Source: a virus
Strand: one strand, 5' to 3'
DNA length: 64,000 nucleotides
Virus record (IMG/VR): IMGVR_UViG_3300042923_000569
Span: 259,772-323,771 of that record
The translations under genes were made by a program, and so were the position numbers. Below are positions 7,759 to 16,132 of the stretch, in pieces (the stretch's first letter is position 1; every line of letters starts with the position of its first letter). Under the pieces are notes generated by a model that was not told the DNA's origin, ran no database searches, and saw only the letters and a program-made list of their open reading frames with translations.

Positions 7759-8169
7759 CTACTTTAATTGTTGGATGACAGTATCATCGTAAATTTTCTG
7801 CTGCAATTTACGTAGTACAATGAAGAATGCCACAAAAAATAAAGTTGTGCAAGCCCCAAAATACATTTGATACTGAAACATGAATAATGCACATGGAACT
7901 AAAATATACACTGGTGTTGATGAAATCACATAGGTTCCATAACGCCGGTACATACCTAATCGTATTTCATGATTCTTATTGCCCAACGCATCAATCATCA
8001 TATGTGCCGTTATACCGGCAGCCGCAGACAATATAATAAGAACTACTGTACTTAATGTAAACCACTGCTGAGGAATATGTAAGTCCAAATTTAAAGATTT
8101 TTGAATAACATCCATGAATGCAATAAAGTACAATACAAAGAATGCTATTAGATACTTATTGATTTTCAT
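7759..8169 (-). CDS. Four-helix membrane protein, 136 aa
   Basis: Four predicted transmembrane helices: residues 7-22 (IAFFVLYFIAFMDVI), 37-60, 80-96 and 100-122. A short basic loop (GNKNHEIRLGMYRRYG) lies between helices 2 and 3. Ends in TAG. Paired with the similar-sized membrane gene upstream. Confidence 0.75.
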   Translation of the reverse strand: MKINKYLIAFFVLYFIAFMDVIQKSLNLDLHIPQQWFTLSTVVLIILSAAAGITAHMMIDALGNKNHEIRLGMYRRYGTYVISSTPVYILVPCALFMFQYQMYFGACTTLFFVAFFIVLRKLQQKIYDDTVIQQLK

Positions 8170-8176
8170 TTTAACC

Positions 8177-8632
8177 TCAGTCGTTAAGTACTACAGTTGG
8201 CTTCTTCTTGGCATTTTCTTTTGCTACTTCAAGATTATGTGCATCAGCTCGTTCATTCTGACTGACCCGAACATAGTTCCATACTGCAAACATAATTAAT
8301 GACATCATTAAGAACGGCCAATTACTACAAAAGAAGCATAATGCTGCAAATACAATAAAGTGGTAAGTATAAATGAAATTGAAACTTTCATACTTATATA
8401 CTTCCGACAGATGTAAATCTATTTTACGGGTACTATCTAAATCAGGATATTGAATCCAGTACCCCATAGTAAACAACGAAGAAGCCATATATGCAATGAT
8501 CATAACTGCTACATATTTTGTTTGTAGTGTTTGATTAATGTACACATACATTTCATTCAATGAATAAAACGCAAAGATAATTTCAATGAAAATAAGTATT
8601 ACAGTAATTAAGTTGATATAAGAACGTTTCAT
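8177..8632 (-). CDS. Four-helix membrane protein, 151 aa
   Basis: Transmembrane segments at residues 6-28, 41-60, 88-104 and 106-122, with a charged cytoplasmic tail (NERADAHNLEVAKENAKKK). Topology matches the next gene (7759-8169), and the pair may be distant duplicates. No known family. Confidence 0.75.
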   Translation of the reverse strand: MKRSYINLITVILIFIEIIFAFYSLNEMYVYINQTLQTKYVAVMIIAYMASSLFTMGYWIQYPDLDSTRKIDLHLSEVYKYESFNFIYTYHFIVFAALCFFCSNWPFLMMSLIMFAVWNYVRVSQNERADAHNLEVAKENAKKKPTVVLND

Positions 8633-8653
8633 TATTCCACCGTAAAATTAATA

Positions 8654-9175
8654 TTACTTTAGGGAGATACCCCAATTCTTTTCCATCTCAGCTTTCAAAT
8701 TACTGATTTCATTATTTGAAAGTACAATCTTTTCTTTTTTCTGTGAAGACATAGGCTTAGCTACCGCAACATCAGAAGTACCCATATTATTACTGACGTA
8801 CTGCTGAACGCCTTTGGTGGTTAAGAACTTACCATTCAGTAGTTGTCCGAAGGTGATATTACGTTTCTCAGTATATTCACCAATTTCACTAACAGGTACG
8901 ACAGTTTTGCTTAGTACTGCCACTTTGGTAAAGCCAGTAATTAGTTTATCAGCTTTAACATCACACACGATAGCAAACGGGTAACCTTCCCAATAACAAA
9001 CCCATTTATGGAAATCAGTACTATCAACTTTTAAACAATCTTTAAAAGTATAATACATAAAGTCGTCATCCATAAGACCCAAGAAACCTCCACCGTCTGC
9101 AATAGATTCAATTGGAATGTAGCCAGCACGGTTGATCATTGTCTTGGTAATTTTAGTTGCGAGTACGGATGACAT
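8654..9175 (-). CDS. Unknown 173-aa soluble protein
   Basis: Mixed alpha/beta with a GGGFLGLMDDDFMYYTF segment near residue 28 and a charged, Ser-rich linker (SSQKKEKIVLSNNE) before a C-terminal helix. No signal peptide. Flanked by membrane genes. No family recognised. Confidence 0.7.
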   Translation of the reverse strand: MSSVLATKITKTMINRAGYIPIESIADGGGFLGLMDDDFMYYTFKDCLKVDSTDFHKWVCYWEGYPFAIVCDVKADKLITGFTKVAVLSKTVVPVSEIGEYTEKRNITFGQLLNGKFLTTKGVQQYVSNNMGTSDVAVAKPMSSQKKEKIVLSNNEISNLKAEMEKNWGISLK

Positions 9176-9224
9176 AGTTTAAACCCTCAAGTAACACATT
9201 AAAATATAGTTGTTCAAAAATAAC

Positions 9225-9704
9225 TTAAAGTACTTTACGCTGACGTGCTATTTTTTCTTTACGTTCTTTTTCATGCAACATAGCAACGACTTTGTTTGCA
9301 AGTATAAAGACGGTTGGAGAAAGTAAGTACTCAACATCGTTTATATTACCAATATTGTACTGAAAAGGCAATGTATTTCTGTTTTCTGGTTGAACAATGC
9401 GTAATTTATACTCATCGGTTTCATCCCGCCAGCTAGACCCTGACCAGCCTACATCAGTTCCACCATCTAAAGCAAGTGCTAATAATTTTTCAAGTTTAGC
9501 ATTGACTTCTGGATAAAACTGTTGATTGGTATTGATTTGCTTATAAGTACACAAATATGACAGTGCATAGTTCTGAAGAAATGACCACACACTATTAGAT
9601 ACTTTATAAGCATATCGTGAACGTATATTAATTCCACCACATGCAAAACTGAATGCACCCTGGAACATTACAAAAAAACATAATAGATACCATTCAAATG
9701 TCAT
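9225..9704 (-). CDS. Membrane-anchored protein, 159 aa
   Basis: One N-terminal hydrophobic helix (WYLLCFFVMFQGAFSFACGG) and a soluble remainder ending in a basic coil (KERKEKIARQRKVL). The start overlaps the stop of the upstream secreted protein (ATGA). The Trp-rich SSWRDETDEYKLR lies mid-protein. Probably inner membrane. Confidence 0.7.
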   Translation of the reverse strand: MTFEWYLLCFFVMFQGAFSFACGGINIRSRYAYKVSNSVWSFLQNYALSYLCTYKQINTNQQFYPEVNAKLEKLLALALDGGTDVGWSGSSWRDETDEYKLRIVQPENRNTLPFQYNIGNINDVEYLLSPTVFILANKVVAMLHEKERKEKIARQRKVL

Positions 9705-10006
9705 TTGCTTACCTTATATTCTTCCTCACATTTAATAGCTAAAGGAGATGTTGAGTTGTTGGTTGCAGTATCGACGCCGCTTTGATAGTACTCTGAAATA
9801 ATCTGATTCTTTTCAAGTATGCCATTTGGAATCTGACTATCAAAGTACTTCTGCATTTTCACGTATACTTTCTTTTTCTTTACATAGCTCATCTGTGATG
9901 AATATCCAGCACAAAATGAGATATGATTAATACCAGTACTTGCTTGTGCTTGTTTATATAAAAACAAACTGATCAATGCAATGAAAATTAATCCAATCGT
10001 TTTCAT
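9701..10006 (-). CDS. Secreted small protein with signal peptide, 101 aa
   Basis: MKTIGLIFIALISLFLYKQAQA is a good Sec signal peptide with an A-x-A cleavage site near residue 22. The mature part is basic (YVKKKKVYVKMQKYF) with two cysteines (CAGY and CEEEY) that could form a disulphide. Periplasmic location expected. No family recognised. Confidence 0.7.
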   Translation of the reverse strand: MKTIGLIFIALISLFLYKQAQASTGINHISFCAGYSSQMSYVKKKKVYVKMQKYFDSQIPNGILEKNQIISEYYQSGVDTATNNSTSPLAIKCEEEYKVSK

Positions 10007-10200
10007 TAAACCTTCTCCAAGAAGATTTTTACAGGAGTAAATGGATCAGCATAAGTATACAATGCTTTATGAAGAACTTTTTTCACAAGGTATTCTTGAT
10101 TATACAAAAGTACTGTGTCTCCTACCGATGGAATTTCCCAAAACTGAATAGTTTCTTCGGCTTCATCAACAACTACATCAACATCTTTTTGAACAATCAT
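10006..10200 (-). CDS. Unknown 64-aa acidic/beta protein
   Basis: Start overlaps the TGA of the nuclease-like gene (ATGA). SVGDTVLLYNQEYLVKKVLHK resembles a small SH3-like barrel. Its tight coupling to the gene upstream suggests a shared function. Confidence 0.65.
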   Translation of the reverse strand: MIVQKDVDVVVDEAEETIQFWEIPSVGDTVLLYNQEYLVKKVLHKALYTYADPFTPVKIFLEKV

Positions 10201-10772
10201 TGGAATCGTAGCTCCTGTAATGGCGACATAATACTACTGACCGGATAGTTTTCAATCTTAGGACGATTGTCTGGCCCGGTTAGTACGGGTTCGAGTAGAT
10301 GGATTTGATCTACCTTATTGTAACCTTCGAACGTAAACTCATGGATACGTTCATTGAACAACGCCCAAAGAACAATATCAGCTTTACGTTGGATCTTTGG
10401 AAGCTGTCGTGAACTGATGCAAGGCCCGTAGCGTAGCCATGAACCGTACTTAATGCCTTTGACTTCAATCCGCTGTCCACCTACATAAATGTCGCATTCA
10501 CCTTCACGGCGTTCATCCATGTAAGCAGGGTCAATTGACAGATTCGCTCCCGTCATTTTCTCAATCTCTTGGAACAGTACATGAGCAGCGTACTCCGCAG
10601 CTAAGCCTACCAGATGAGAGTGAGCGTGATTGAAGCCATAAGGGGAGACGCCATCAGGTGACAGTACGGAGAACTTTTCGGCCTTGGCTTCAGCCAGGTC
10701 CAGAAAGTTCGCGAACTCCGGTTCCGTCAAGCGAATCTTCATTTTGTTATCACGCACGATTAAACGACTCAT
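10197..10772 (-). CDS. Predicted PD-(D/E)XK nuclease-like protein
   Basis: 191 aa. VGLAAEYAAHVLFQE (residues 55-69) looks like the first helix of the restriction-endonuclease fold with its Glu. ECDIYVGGQRIEVKGIKYG (residues 92-110) supplies the D...ExK catalytic pattern (Asp94, Glu103, Lys105 approx.), followed by a strand ADIVLWALF. This is the standard order in PD-(D/E)XK nucleases such as Holliday-junction or host-DNA degrading enzymes. The catalytic set is inferred from motif spacing; the exact substrate is unknown. It heads a transcript with a good promoter at 10802-10829. Confidence 0.7.
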   Translation of the reverse strand: MSRLIVRDNKMKIRLTEPEFANFLDLAEAKAEKFSVLSPDGVSPYGFNHAHSHLVGLAAEYAAHVLFQEIEKMTGANLSIDPAYMDERREGECDIYVGGQRIEVKGIKYGSWLRYGPCISSRQLPKIQRKADIVLWALFNERIHEFTFEGYNKVDQIHLLEPVLTGPDNRPKIENYPVSSIMSPLQELRFQ

Positions 10773-10801
10773 AAAATTCTCACCTCAATTAATATGCAAC
10801 C

Positions 10802-10829
10802 ATTGTACCAAAAACTGGTGCCAAGTCAA
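10802..10829 (-). promoter_or_regulatory. Strong sigma70-like promoter
   Basis: TTGACT (10824-10829), 16-nt spacer ending TGG, TACAAT (10802-10807). It drives the leftward block starting with the nuclease-like gene. Confidence 0.7.
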
Positions 10830-10947
10830 GCAGTTTAGAATTTGTTATCTTTTTTCTACAAACTTATTGTTGCACTAAACTGTTATAAAAGTCAACAAAA
10901 AATGATGTTTTTTAAATAAATACCTCATAATAACAGGAGGATAAAAG

Positions 10948-12084
10948 ATGGCTAGACCTATTGCTGGTATTGATGAATATAAATTTGGTGAATGTGGGTT
11001 CGTGGTTGACGGTGCTTTACTAAAGAATGGTGTTAAACTCAAAAATGTTCGTATCTATAAACAACGTTCAATCCATATGTTCGATTTAATCGATCCAATC
11101 ACAAGAACTATATATCAGAAAGTACAGATTACGGGTTATGACAATGATACTCGTGTTCTTAATTATGATTTAACGGATGATGCTTTGCTGAACGTTATTC
11201 CAGTAAACTCATTTTATGTGCGTGGGTATAATGATACTCTATCGCAAAAAGGTTTTGTAATAAGATTCTTAACTAATAAAGTAGTACTGAGTGATGGAAG
11301 TCATGCATATCTATACGATATGTATACACCGTTCTGTAGTTTGCCTAATCCAGATTTGGGTACAATCATTGTTAATACTGTAACAGTTGACAGTACTACA
11401 GTTACTGGTTCAGTAAGTGCAACATCAGGCAATTTAATTGAAAATGGAATGGTAGTAACGTTAACAACTCCAGAAGGAAGAGTGTATGCGACTAATGTAG
11501 TTAATCGTATCTTTACATTTACTGGTGTTGTGTTTGAAGGAACAGGAACAGGCACGATTGAGATAACTTCACCAATCTATAACACCAGTTCCATTGAATT
11601 TGAAGTACAGCCTGAAACGGCAGATAGTGATTATGTAACTGTATATCCAGTTGCGGCTAGCCAGTTCATAGCTAATCCAGATAGTACGTACAGTTATGTT
11701 CTTCCTGAAAGTGTACATATGAGAGGGGTTGATCTTATCGTTCAGGTACAATCGAATGGTTCGGTTTATACCAGTACTGTGAATGTGGATGGCACCGGTA
11801 ATATCACACTTACTCAACTAAGCAGAGCAGATGCTAACATACTTATTATTGGTAGTACAAGACTTACAGTGACTTATTCGACTGCATTGGTTTGGACATT
11901 GAACGGTTCACATTATCAGATGAGTATTCCACAATCTGTTCACCAGAAAGAGAATATATCTCTAGCAGTATATAATGACACTGAGCTTGTTACGGTAGAA
12001 GTACAAATAGATAACTCAGAAAATATAACTCTAATCAGTGATACTAACTTTACTGGTAAGGTTGTTATTTCTGGTAAATCATAA
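10948..12084 (+). CDS. Beta-rich surface/virion protein with Ig-like repeat
   Basis: The only plus-strand gene in the window, 378 aa, with a perfect AGGAGG 8 bases before ATG. Residues 1-120 form one domain. Residues 125-215 (NTVTVDSTTVTGSVSATSG, then MVVTLTTPEGRVYATNVV) read like a bacterial Ig-like sandwich. The remainder is Thr/Val/Ser-rich strands that could be two further sandwiches. Such proteins decorate phage capsids or fibres and bind carbohydrates. Opposite strand, own terminator and beta composition suggest late expression. Upstream TTTAAATAAATA could be a late promoter of T4 type, but this is weak. Confidence 0.75.
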   Translation: MARPIAGIDEYKFGECGFVVDGALLKNGVKLKNVRIYKQRSIHMFDLIDPITRTIYQKVQITGYDNDTRVLNYDLTDDALLNVIPVNSFYVRGYNDTLSQKGFVIRFLTNKVVLSDGSHAYLYDMYTPFCSLPNPDLGTIIVNTVTVDSTTVTGSVSATSGNLIENGMVVTLTTPEGRVYATNVVNRIFTFTGVVFEGTGTGTIEITSPIYNTSSIEFEVQPETADSDYVTVYPVAASQFIANPDSTYSYVLPESVHMRGVDLIVQVQSNGSVYTSTVNVDGTGNITLTQLSRADANILIIGSTRLTVTYSTALVWTLNGSHYQMSIPQSVHQKENISLAVYNDTELVTVEVQIDNSENITLISDTNFTGKVVISGKS

Positions 12085-12085
12085 A

Positions 12086-12120
12086 CGAAAAAAGGGAGCC
12101 AATAGGCTCCCTTTTGTTTT
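12086..12120. terminator. Bidirectional terminator between convergent genes
   Basis: GGGAGCC-AATA-GGCTCCC flanked by A-run on the left and T-run on the right, so it can stop transcription from both sides. It sits between the plus-strand gene and the minus-strand gene ending at 12130. Confidence 0.9.
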
Positions 12121-12129
12121 AATCAAATA

Positions 12130-12822
12130 TTATAGACCACGAAGAATTTCGTTGAATACCTGATTAACGGTTAGATGTGCATTGTTACGTGCAGTATCAA
12201 AGATAAACGATTTGTGATTTGCAACAGCACCTGCAACTTCGTCATCACCGTGGAAACGACGAACGTTATCAACTAGTGCAATGACACGAGCATCATTTGC
12301 CATTAGGTGTGCAACTTTGTCATCGATAGCAGACGTTAGTTCTGCATCAGTTAGATCAGAAACTACTGAATCTGCTGACACCGCAGTTTTTGCTGCTGAA
12401 CGACCGTTACCAAATACAGATTCTGCATCAGCAACAGTATCACGACCAGTACGTACTGAACCGCGTAGTGCTTCAGTAATGGTATCGATCATATCCTGAG
12501 CACGGGCTTCAACATCAACTTTCTGAGTGGTTGCCGCCGCACCAGCTTTACGTGCTTTAGCAGAAACGGTATCAACTACGCCACCGAAAAGACCAGATAC
12601 TAGGCTGGAAACTTCCTGGAAAAGACCAGTTACCGAGTTTGAACTTTTTGCATCATCAAGGATTTCACCAAGATCAAGCTGAGCAGATAGTGCTTCTTCG
12701 TGTGAATCAAAAGCAACGATTAGTTCTGCTTTAGAAGTTTTGATGACTAGGGAAGTAGCATCAACTACTGCGAATAGGAAATCTTCTGAATCAAATAGTA
12801 CGGTTTCGAATTGAACTTGCAT
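12130..12822 (-). CDS. Unknown 230-aa Ala-rich helical protein
   Basis: ATG 12822 (MQVQFETVLF) is chosen with GAGG 8 bases upstream rather than the TTG four codons earlier. Residues 1-60 are beta-rich. The rest is Ala/Asp/Val-rich helices (SAKARKAGAAATT, VADAESVFGNGRSAAK), low in aromatic residues and richer in GC than its neighbours. Composition suggests an abundant structural or DNA-binding protein. No family recognised. Confidence 0.75.
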   Translation of the reverse strand: MQVQFETVLFDSEDFLFAVVDATSLVIKTSKAELIVAFDSHEEALSAQLDLGEILDDAKSSNSVTGLFQEVSSLVSGLFGGVVDTVSAKARKAGAAATTQKVDVEARAQDMIDTITEALRGSVRTGRDTVADAESVFGNGRSAAKTAVSADSVVSDLTDAELTSAIDDKVAHLMANDARVIALVDNVRRFHGDDEVAGAVANHKSFIFDTARNNAHLTVNQVFNEILRGL

Positions 12823-12896
12823 TGTATACCTCAAGGGTTATTGGATTATTTTGTTTCTTAGTTACTTAAAATGTACTTAATTCCTTAAGTACTTTG

Positions 12897-12969
12897 TGGA
12901 GCTATGCGGATTTGAACCGCAGACCTACTACGTGCAAGGCAGTTGCTCTACCAACTGAGCTATAGCCCC
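12897..12969 (-). tRNA. tRNA-Ala(UGC)
   Basis: 73 nt, full cloverleaf. Acceptor GGGGCTA/TAGCTCC, D-arm GCTC/GAGC, anticodon loop CTTGCAC (TGC), T-loop TTCAAAT. CCA is not encoded. Confidence 0.95.
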
Positions 12970-13050
12970 TTATCACGTCCTAACTTATACCGAGTCGGCT
13001 TTCGGGCAGACGTGATACACCCCGAAGCACATTGGCTTTGTATAAGCTTG

Positions 13051-13124
13051 ATGCGGGAGAGGGATTTGAACCCCCGACCTCCAGGTTATGAGCCTTGCGA
13101 GCTACCTGCCTGCTCCATCCCGCA
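13051..13124 (-). tRNA. tRNA-fMet(CAU), initiator type
   Basis: 74 nt. Anticodon loop CTCATAA (CAT). The D-arm and GGAGCAG/GGTAGCTCG layout match initiator tRNAs. The 1:72 pair is T-A rather than the usual C-A mismatch, so formylation efficiency may be lower; discriminator T. Confidence 0.85.
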
Positions 13125-13139
13125 CTTGATTACGTATCT

Positions 13140-13168
13140 ATTATACCAGATTTTTTCGTTTCGTTTCA
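13140..13168 (-). promoter_or_regulatory. tRNA-type promoter
   Basis: TGAAAC (13163-13168), exactly 17 nt ending TGG, TATAAT (13140-13145). Directly upstream of the tRNA-fMet and tRNA-Ala genes. Confidence 0.8.
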
Positions 13169-13215
13169 TATTTTTAAGATTTATTTTTAAAATCTTTATC
13201 TCAACGAATGCCCTT

Positions 13216-13244
13216 ATTATACCACAAAAAAATCTGGCGTTTCA
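13216..13244 (-). promoter_or_regulatory. tRNA-type promoter (tandem copy)
   Basis: TGAAAC (13239-13244), 17 nt ending TGTGG, TATAAT (13216-13221). Second copy 76 bases upstream of the first; the pair gives a double promoter for the same tRNAs. Confidence 0.8.
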
Positions 13245-13249
13245 TATTT

Positions 13250-13444
13250 TTAAAGGGCAATGTAAAAAACAAAACCTGGGATGCCGATGAACAGTACTAA
13301 CAATGCAATAGTCAGGAGTATATCGTACTTCATCCGATTCTTCTTTGACCCGTACTGTGGAGCCGCAATACCGAAGTTAATTAACACCAGAATACCAACT
13401 ACCCAACAAATCAACATGAATACTACGGACAATAAAATATGCAT
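13250..13444 (-). CDS. Two-helix membrane protein, 64 aa
   Basis: ATG 13444 (MHILLSVVFMLICWVV) with GGTGG 6 bases upstream. Two transmembrane helices (residues 3-24 and 43-62) separated by a basic loop (QYGSKKNRMK). Hairpin topology as in small holin-like proteins; function not shown. Confidence 0.7.
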   Translation of the reverse strand: MHILLSVVFMLICWVVGILVLINFGIAAPQYGSKKNRMKYDILLTIALLVLFIGIPGFVFYIAL

Positions 13445-13455
13445 AAAATCCACCG

Positions 13456-13686
13456 TTATTTGTCAATCTTTTTAAGAATTAATTCTTCGGCCTTTTTGTA
13501 GTTTAACCCACTAACTGACGCAAGCTGCATTTCTTCAGAAACCATCTTATCACATTTAGTGCATTCAGCAGTATAATTAATTTGATGATTTCCGTTGGGT
13601 TCACCCCACCAGTTTAAACGCTGATATACATTCAATGACAGTACTTCAAACTTATGTCGGCAAAAGAACATTTTTAATTTAGACAT
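13456..13686 (-). CDS. Small zinc-ribbon-like protein, 76 aa
   Basis: FFCRHKFEVL near the start and CTKCDKM in the middle give a C-x-H ... C-x-x-C set, as in minimal zinc ribbons. The 55-aa protein at 20416-20583 has the same plan (FCGHHVSIEV ... CKDCGKRM), so the two are likely paralogues. Helical C-terminus ending KKIDK. Confidence 0.7.
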   Translation of the reverse strand: MSKLKMFFCRHKFEVLSLNVYQRLNWWGEPNGNHQINYTAECTKCDKMVSEEMQLASVSGLNYKKAEELILKKIDK

Positions 13687-13691
13687 ACAAG

Positions 13692-14087
13692 TTACCAGAT
13701 ATTAGACATATTATGAAGTGCTAAGCGTGCATCCTCAATTGTATTGAGTTTGTTGACAAAGAAAGGACTATTAATTTCCGATTCAGTCAAAGCACGATCA
13801 ATACAAGCATTGGCAACTTCTAGGAATTCAGTGCATTCTTCATTGGTGAATGGTTTATCAAACACCCAATAAGGATGTGATGAATCCAACGAAATATGAA
13901 CTAAATTAATTGCTTTTTTGAATGATATATCAGCGTTTGTTGCAAGGGTAAGTACATCTTCAACAAAATCTTCAGTACTGATATATGTTGTTAATTTAAC
14001 AGGTTCAAAAATCATTTCTTTGGATGTAGATTCTTTAAGTGCAACTTCTACTTTGTTGTCTCGTTCATCCAATATGAAGTATTTCAT
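13692..14087 (-). CDS. Unknown 131-aa protein
   Basis: Starts MKYFILDERDNKVEVALK. Acidic and alpha/beta, with HPYWVFDKPFTNEEC near residue 76 and a helical C-terminus. Lies between a tRNA-Met gene and the zinc-ribbon gene. No family recognised. Confidence 0.7.
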   Translation of the reverse strand: MKYFILDERDNKVEVALKESTSKEMIFEPVKLTTYISTEDFVEDVLTLATNADISFKKAINLVHISLDSSHPYWVFDKPFTNEECTEFLEVANACIDRALTESEINSPFFVNKLNTIEDARLALHNMSNIW

Positions 14088-14100
14088 TTATTTTCCTTAG

Positions 14101-14173
14101 TGGTCAGTACTGGATTTGAACCAGTGACTTCTACATTATGAGTGTAGCGTTCTACCAACTGAACTAACTGACC
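14101..14173 (-). tRNA. tRNA-Met(CAU), elongator or Ile2
   Basis: 73 nt. Acceptor GGTCAGT/ACTGACC, anticodon loop CTCATAA (CAT). One of three CAU tRNAs in the window; it cannot be split from lysidine-type tRNA-Ile2 by eye. Starts one base after the stop of the gene at 14174. Confidence 0.92.
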
Positions 14174-14371
14174 TTAATTTTTATATTTTTGTATGTTGTG
14201 TGCTAGTGCGTGAATGTCGAACCGTGCACGTTGTAGTGCAGATACTGCTGAGTCCTGATAGCTATTAGTTGTCGCCTGTACATTCTTTTCAACTGTAATA
14301 TACTGCTGTAATTCAAGCTGGATGTTCAGAAGCTTTTCTTCGATCTCGATCAAACGTTGTGCAGTAATCAT
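14174..14371 (-). CDS. Coiled-coil protein, 65 aa
   Basis: ATG 14371 (MITAQRLIEIEEKL) with GAGAT 8 bases upstream. Residues 5-30 form heptads (LIEIEEKLLNIQLELQQY); the C-terminal half is a second helix (SAVSALQRARFDIHALAHNI). Its TAA abuts the tRNA-Met gene. Confidence 0.7.
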   Translation of the reverse strand: MITAQRLIEIEEKLLNIQLELQQYITVEKNVQATTNSYQDSAVSALQRARFDIHALAHNIQKYKN

Positions 14372-14385
14372 AATTTTTATCTCAT

Positions 14386-14416
14386 TTAAAAAGACCACTC
14401 CTATAGTGGTCAGGAC
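14386..14416 (-). terminator. Hairpin terminator
   Basis: Minus strand GACCACT-ATAGG-AGTGGTC followed by TTTTT, just after the AAA+ ATPase gene. Confidence 0.85.
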
Positions 14417-14428
14417 AGATGTAGTGTC

Positions 14429-15676
14429 TCACGACACGGCTTCTGTGTCAAGCCTAGAAATGAATTCTTCGGCATTATCTTTACATTCCAAGAAAAGTGC
14501 TTGTAAATCACAACCAGCTTTCGTTGAGAATGTAATATCAGGTATATTTGCATCAGGGTACATTAGTTTAATATATTCCTTGATTTCAATATCTTCTAGA
14601 TATGGTATTTCATATATATAATCAACCCTTCCTTTACGCACTACTGCTGGATCAACTTTTTCAAGATGGTTAGTAGTTAAGAAGATGATAGTACCGTTCA
14701 ACGAAATCACACCATCTAGTACATTAAGAATTTTTGATAGGCTTAACATTTCCATATCAAAGATATTATCGGATTGTGCTTTTGTTTCACGGTCATGAAC
14801 TGCACTACATGAATCAAAGTCTTCAATCAGTACTATACTATTAGGTGGAATAGTACTCATTGCTTTTTCAAATGATTTATTACTCATAGTTGATAAATCA
14901 ATGATACAAATATTTTTATTAAAGTTAGATGCAATTGCTTTAATAGTACTACTCTTACCAGTGCCAGGTTTTCCATGTAAAATATAAGTTTGTTTACATG
15001 CTAGACCACGAGATGTGTACCAATCAGGATTACTATAGAAGTACTCTAGGTTTTCTAGAATTTTATCTTTAATTTCTTTTTTGAGAATTACAGAAGATAA
15101 TGGACGCTTCTTAACACTTGTCAAGTACTTCCAGTCTTCACCAGCAATTGTATAAATTCCCATATCGTCTTTCTTTGGTTTATATGCGAAGTCCTGTATT
15201 AATGCCATAATAGGCTTTTGGCTTCGACCAAAGGTTTTAATTACAATATGTTGCTTTTCTTTTTCTGAACCCTGTGAGTTTAAAGATGTTTTTTCAAACC
15301 AGAATAATCTTTTATTATAGAAGAAGAAGTGTTTACCATACCCTGCACCTACCACGTATGACTCATTATTATCGTTATCACTGTACCAACCGGTATTACC
15401 ATCAAGAGATAAGTATCTAGACCATTTAGCATATGGTGATTTTAAAAACCAAGACATAAAAGCTTTAAACTGAGTCTCGTTTCCGGTATGTCCTGCGTTA
15501 TTAAACTCTAAACTTGTCAGTACCTGTCTTTTTACAAACATAATAAATGTTGGAATAAACTTTAGACAGTACGTTAATACACCTAATCCCCATAATGAAA
15601 CTGCCCCTGCTAACCAGGGATAGGTTTTCATTGCCAGTACTAACTGTGCGTATAATCCCGCAACAAACTCGAACAT
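14429..15676 (-). CDS. BCS1-like membrane AAA+ ATPase
   Basis: 415 aa. An N-terminal hydrophobic helix (residues 25-50) is followed by a BCS1-N-like beta domain, then an AAA+ core. Walker A is GKPGTGKSS (about 237-245), Walker B IVLIEDFDS, sensor 1 IIFLTTNHLEKVDPAV, and arginine finger RKGRVDYIYEI. Walker A, the ED(F/I)D pair and the D-P-A-x-x-R-x-G-R-x-D-Y sequence are BCS1 hallmarks. In mitochondria BCS1 moves folded Rieske protein across a membrane. Here it may extract or translocate a folded protein at the host inner membrane. Overlaps the upstream gene by one base (TAATG), so it is probably co-translated with it. Confidence 0.9.
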   Translation of the reverse strand: MFEFVAGLYAQLVLAMKTYPWLAGAVSLWGLGVLTYCLKFIPTFIMFVKRQVLTSLEFNNAGHTGNETQFKAFMSWFLKSPYAKWSRYLSLDGNTGWYSDNDNNESYVVGAGYGKHFFFYNKRLFWFEKTSLNSQGSEKEKQHIVIKTFGRSQKPIMALIQDFAYKPKKDDMGIYTIAGEDWKYLTSVKKRPLSSVILKKEIKDKILENLEYFYSNPDWYTSRGLACKQTYILHGKPGTGKSSTIKAIASNFNKNICIIDLSTMSNKSFEKAMSTIPPNSIVLIEDFDSCSAVHDRETKAQSDNIFDMEMLSLSKILNVLDGVISLNGTIIFLTTNHLEKVDPAVVRKGRVDYIYEIPYLEDIEIKEYIKLMYPDANIPDITFSTKAGCDLQALFLECKDNAEEFISRLDTEAVS

Positions 15677-16035
15677 TACATATCCTTTACTGCACGTGTT
15701 AAAATATAATTAAATCTTGCTAGATCATAGATGTTTAAATCAAATAGATCTTCTCTCATAATTTGTAAGTACTCGTAAATCTCTGGTGTATCACCTTGTG
15801 ATTCAATATCAGTATTGATTAGAAGGCCAAAATCTACGATACAAAGAAGAAGGTTTAAATCACCTTCATCATCAAAGTAACCCACTTTTACTAATGGTAC
15901 TGGTGCTGTGTGGTCAAGTTCTAACAAATACGTCACACCATTATAATCAAGTGTGTGATCATCGTAACGAAGAAAATGATAGTAGTTCTTGTCAAAGAAC
16001 TGTGCAACTTCACGTAATGAACCGAATGCGTGCAT
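15676..16035 (-). CDS. Unknown 119-aa protein coupled to AAA+ ATPase
   Basis: Acidic alpha/beta protein (NYYHFLRYDDHTLDYNG, then LLLCIVDFGLLINTD). Its TAA overlaps the start ATG of the BCS1-like gene, which suggests a partner, adaptor or substrate of that ATPase. No family recognised. Confidence 0.7.
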   Translation of the reverse strand: MHAFGSLREVAQFFDKNYYHFLRYDDHTLDYNGVTYLLELDHTAPVPLVKVGYFDDEGDLNLLLCIVDFGLLINTDIESQGDTPEIYEYLQIMREDLFDLNIYDLARFNYILTRAVKDM

Positions 16036-16059
16036 TGTGTTTCCTTATATTGAATGTGG

Positions 16060-16132
16060 AGCATGGGATCGGATTCGAACCGATGAATAATGGATTTGCA
16101 ATCCACCCCCTTAACCGTTCAGGCACCCACGC
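16060..16132 (-). tRNA. tRNA-Cys(GCA)
   Basis: 73 nt. Acceptor GCGTGGG/CCCATGC, anticodon loop TTGCAAA (GCA), discriminator T as expected for Cys. Confidence 0.93.
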
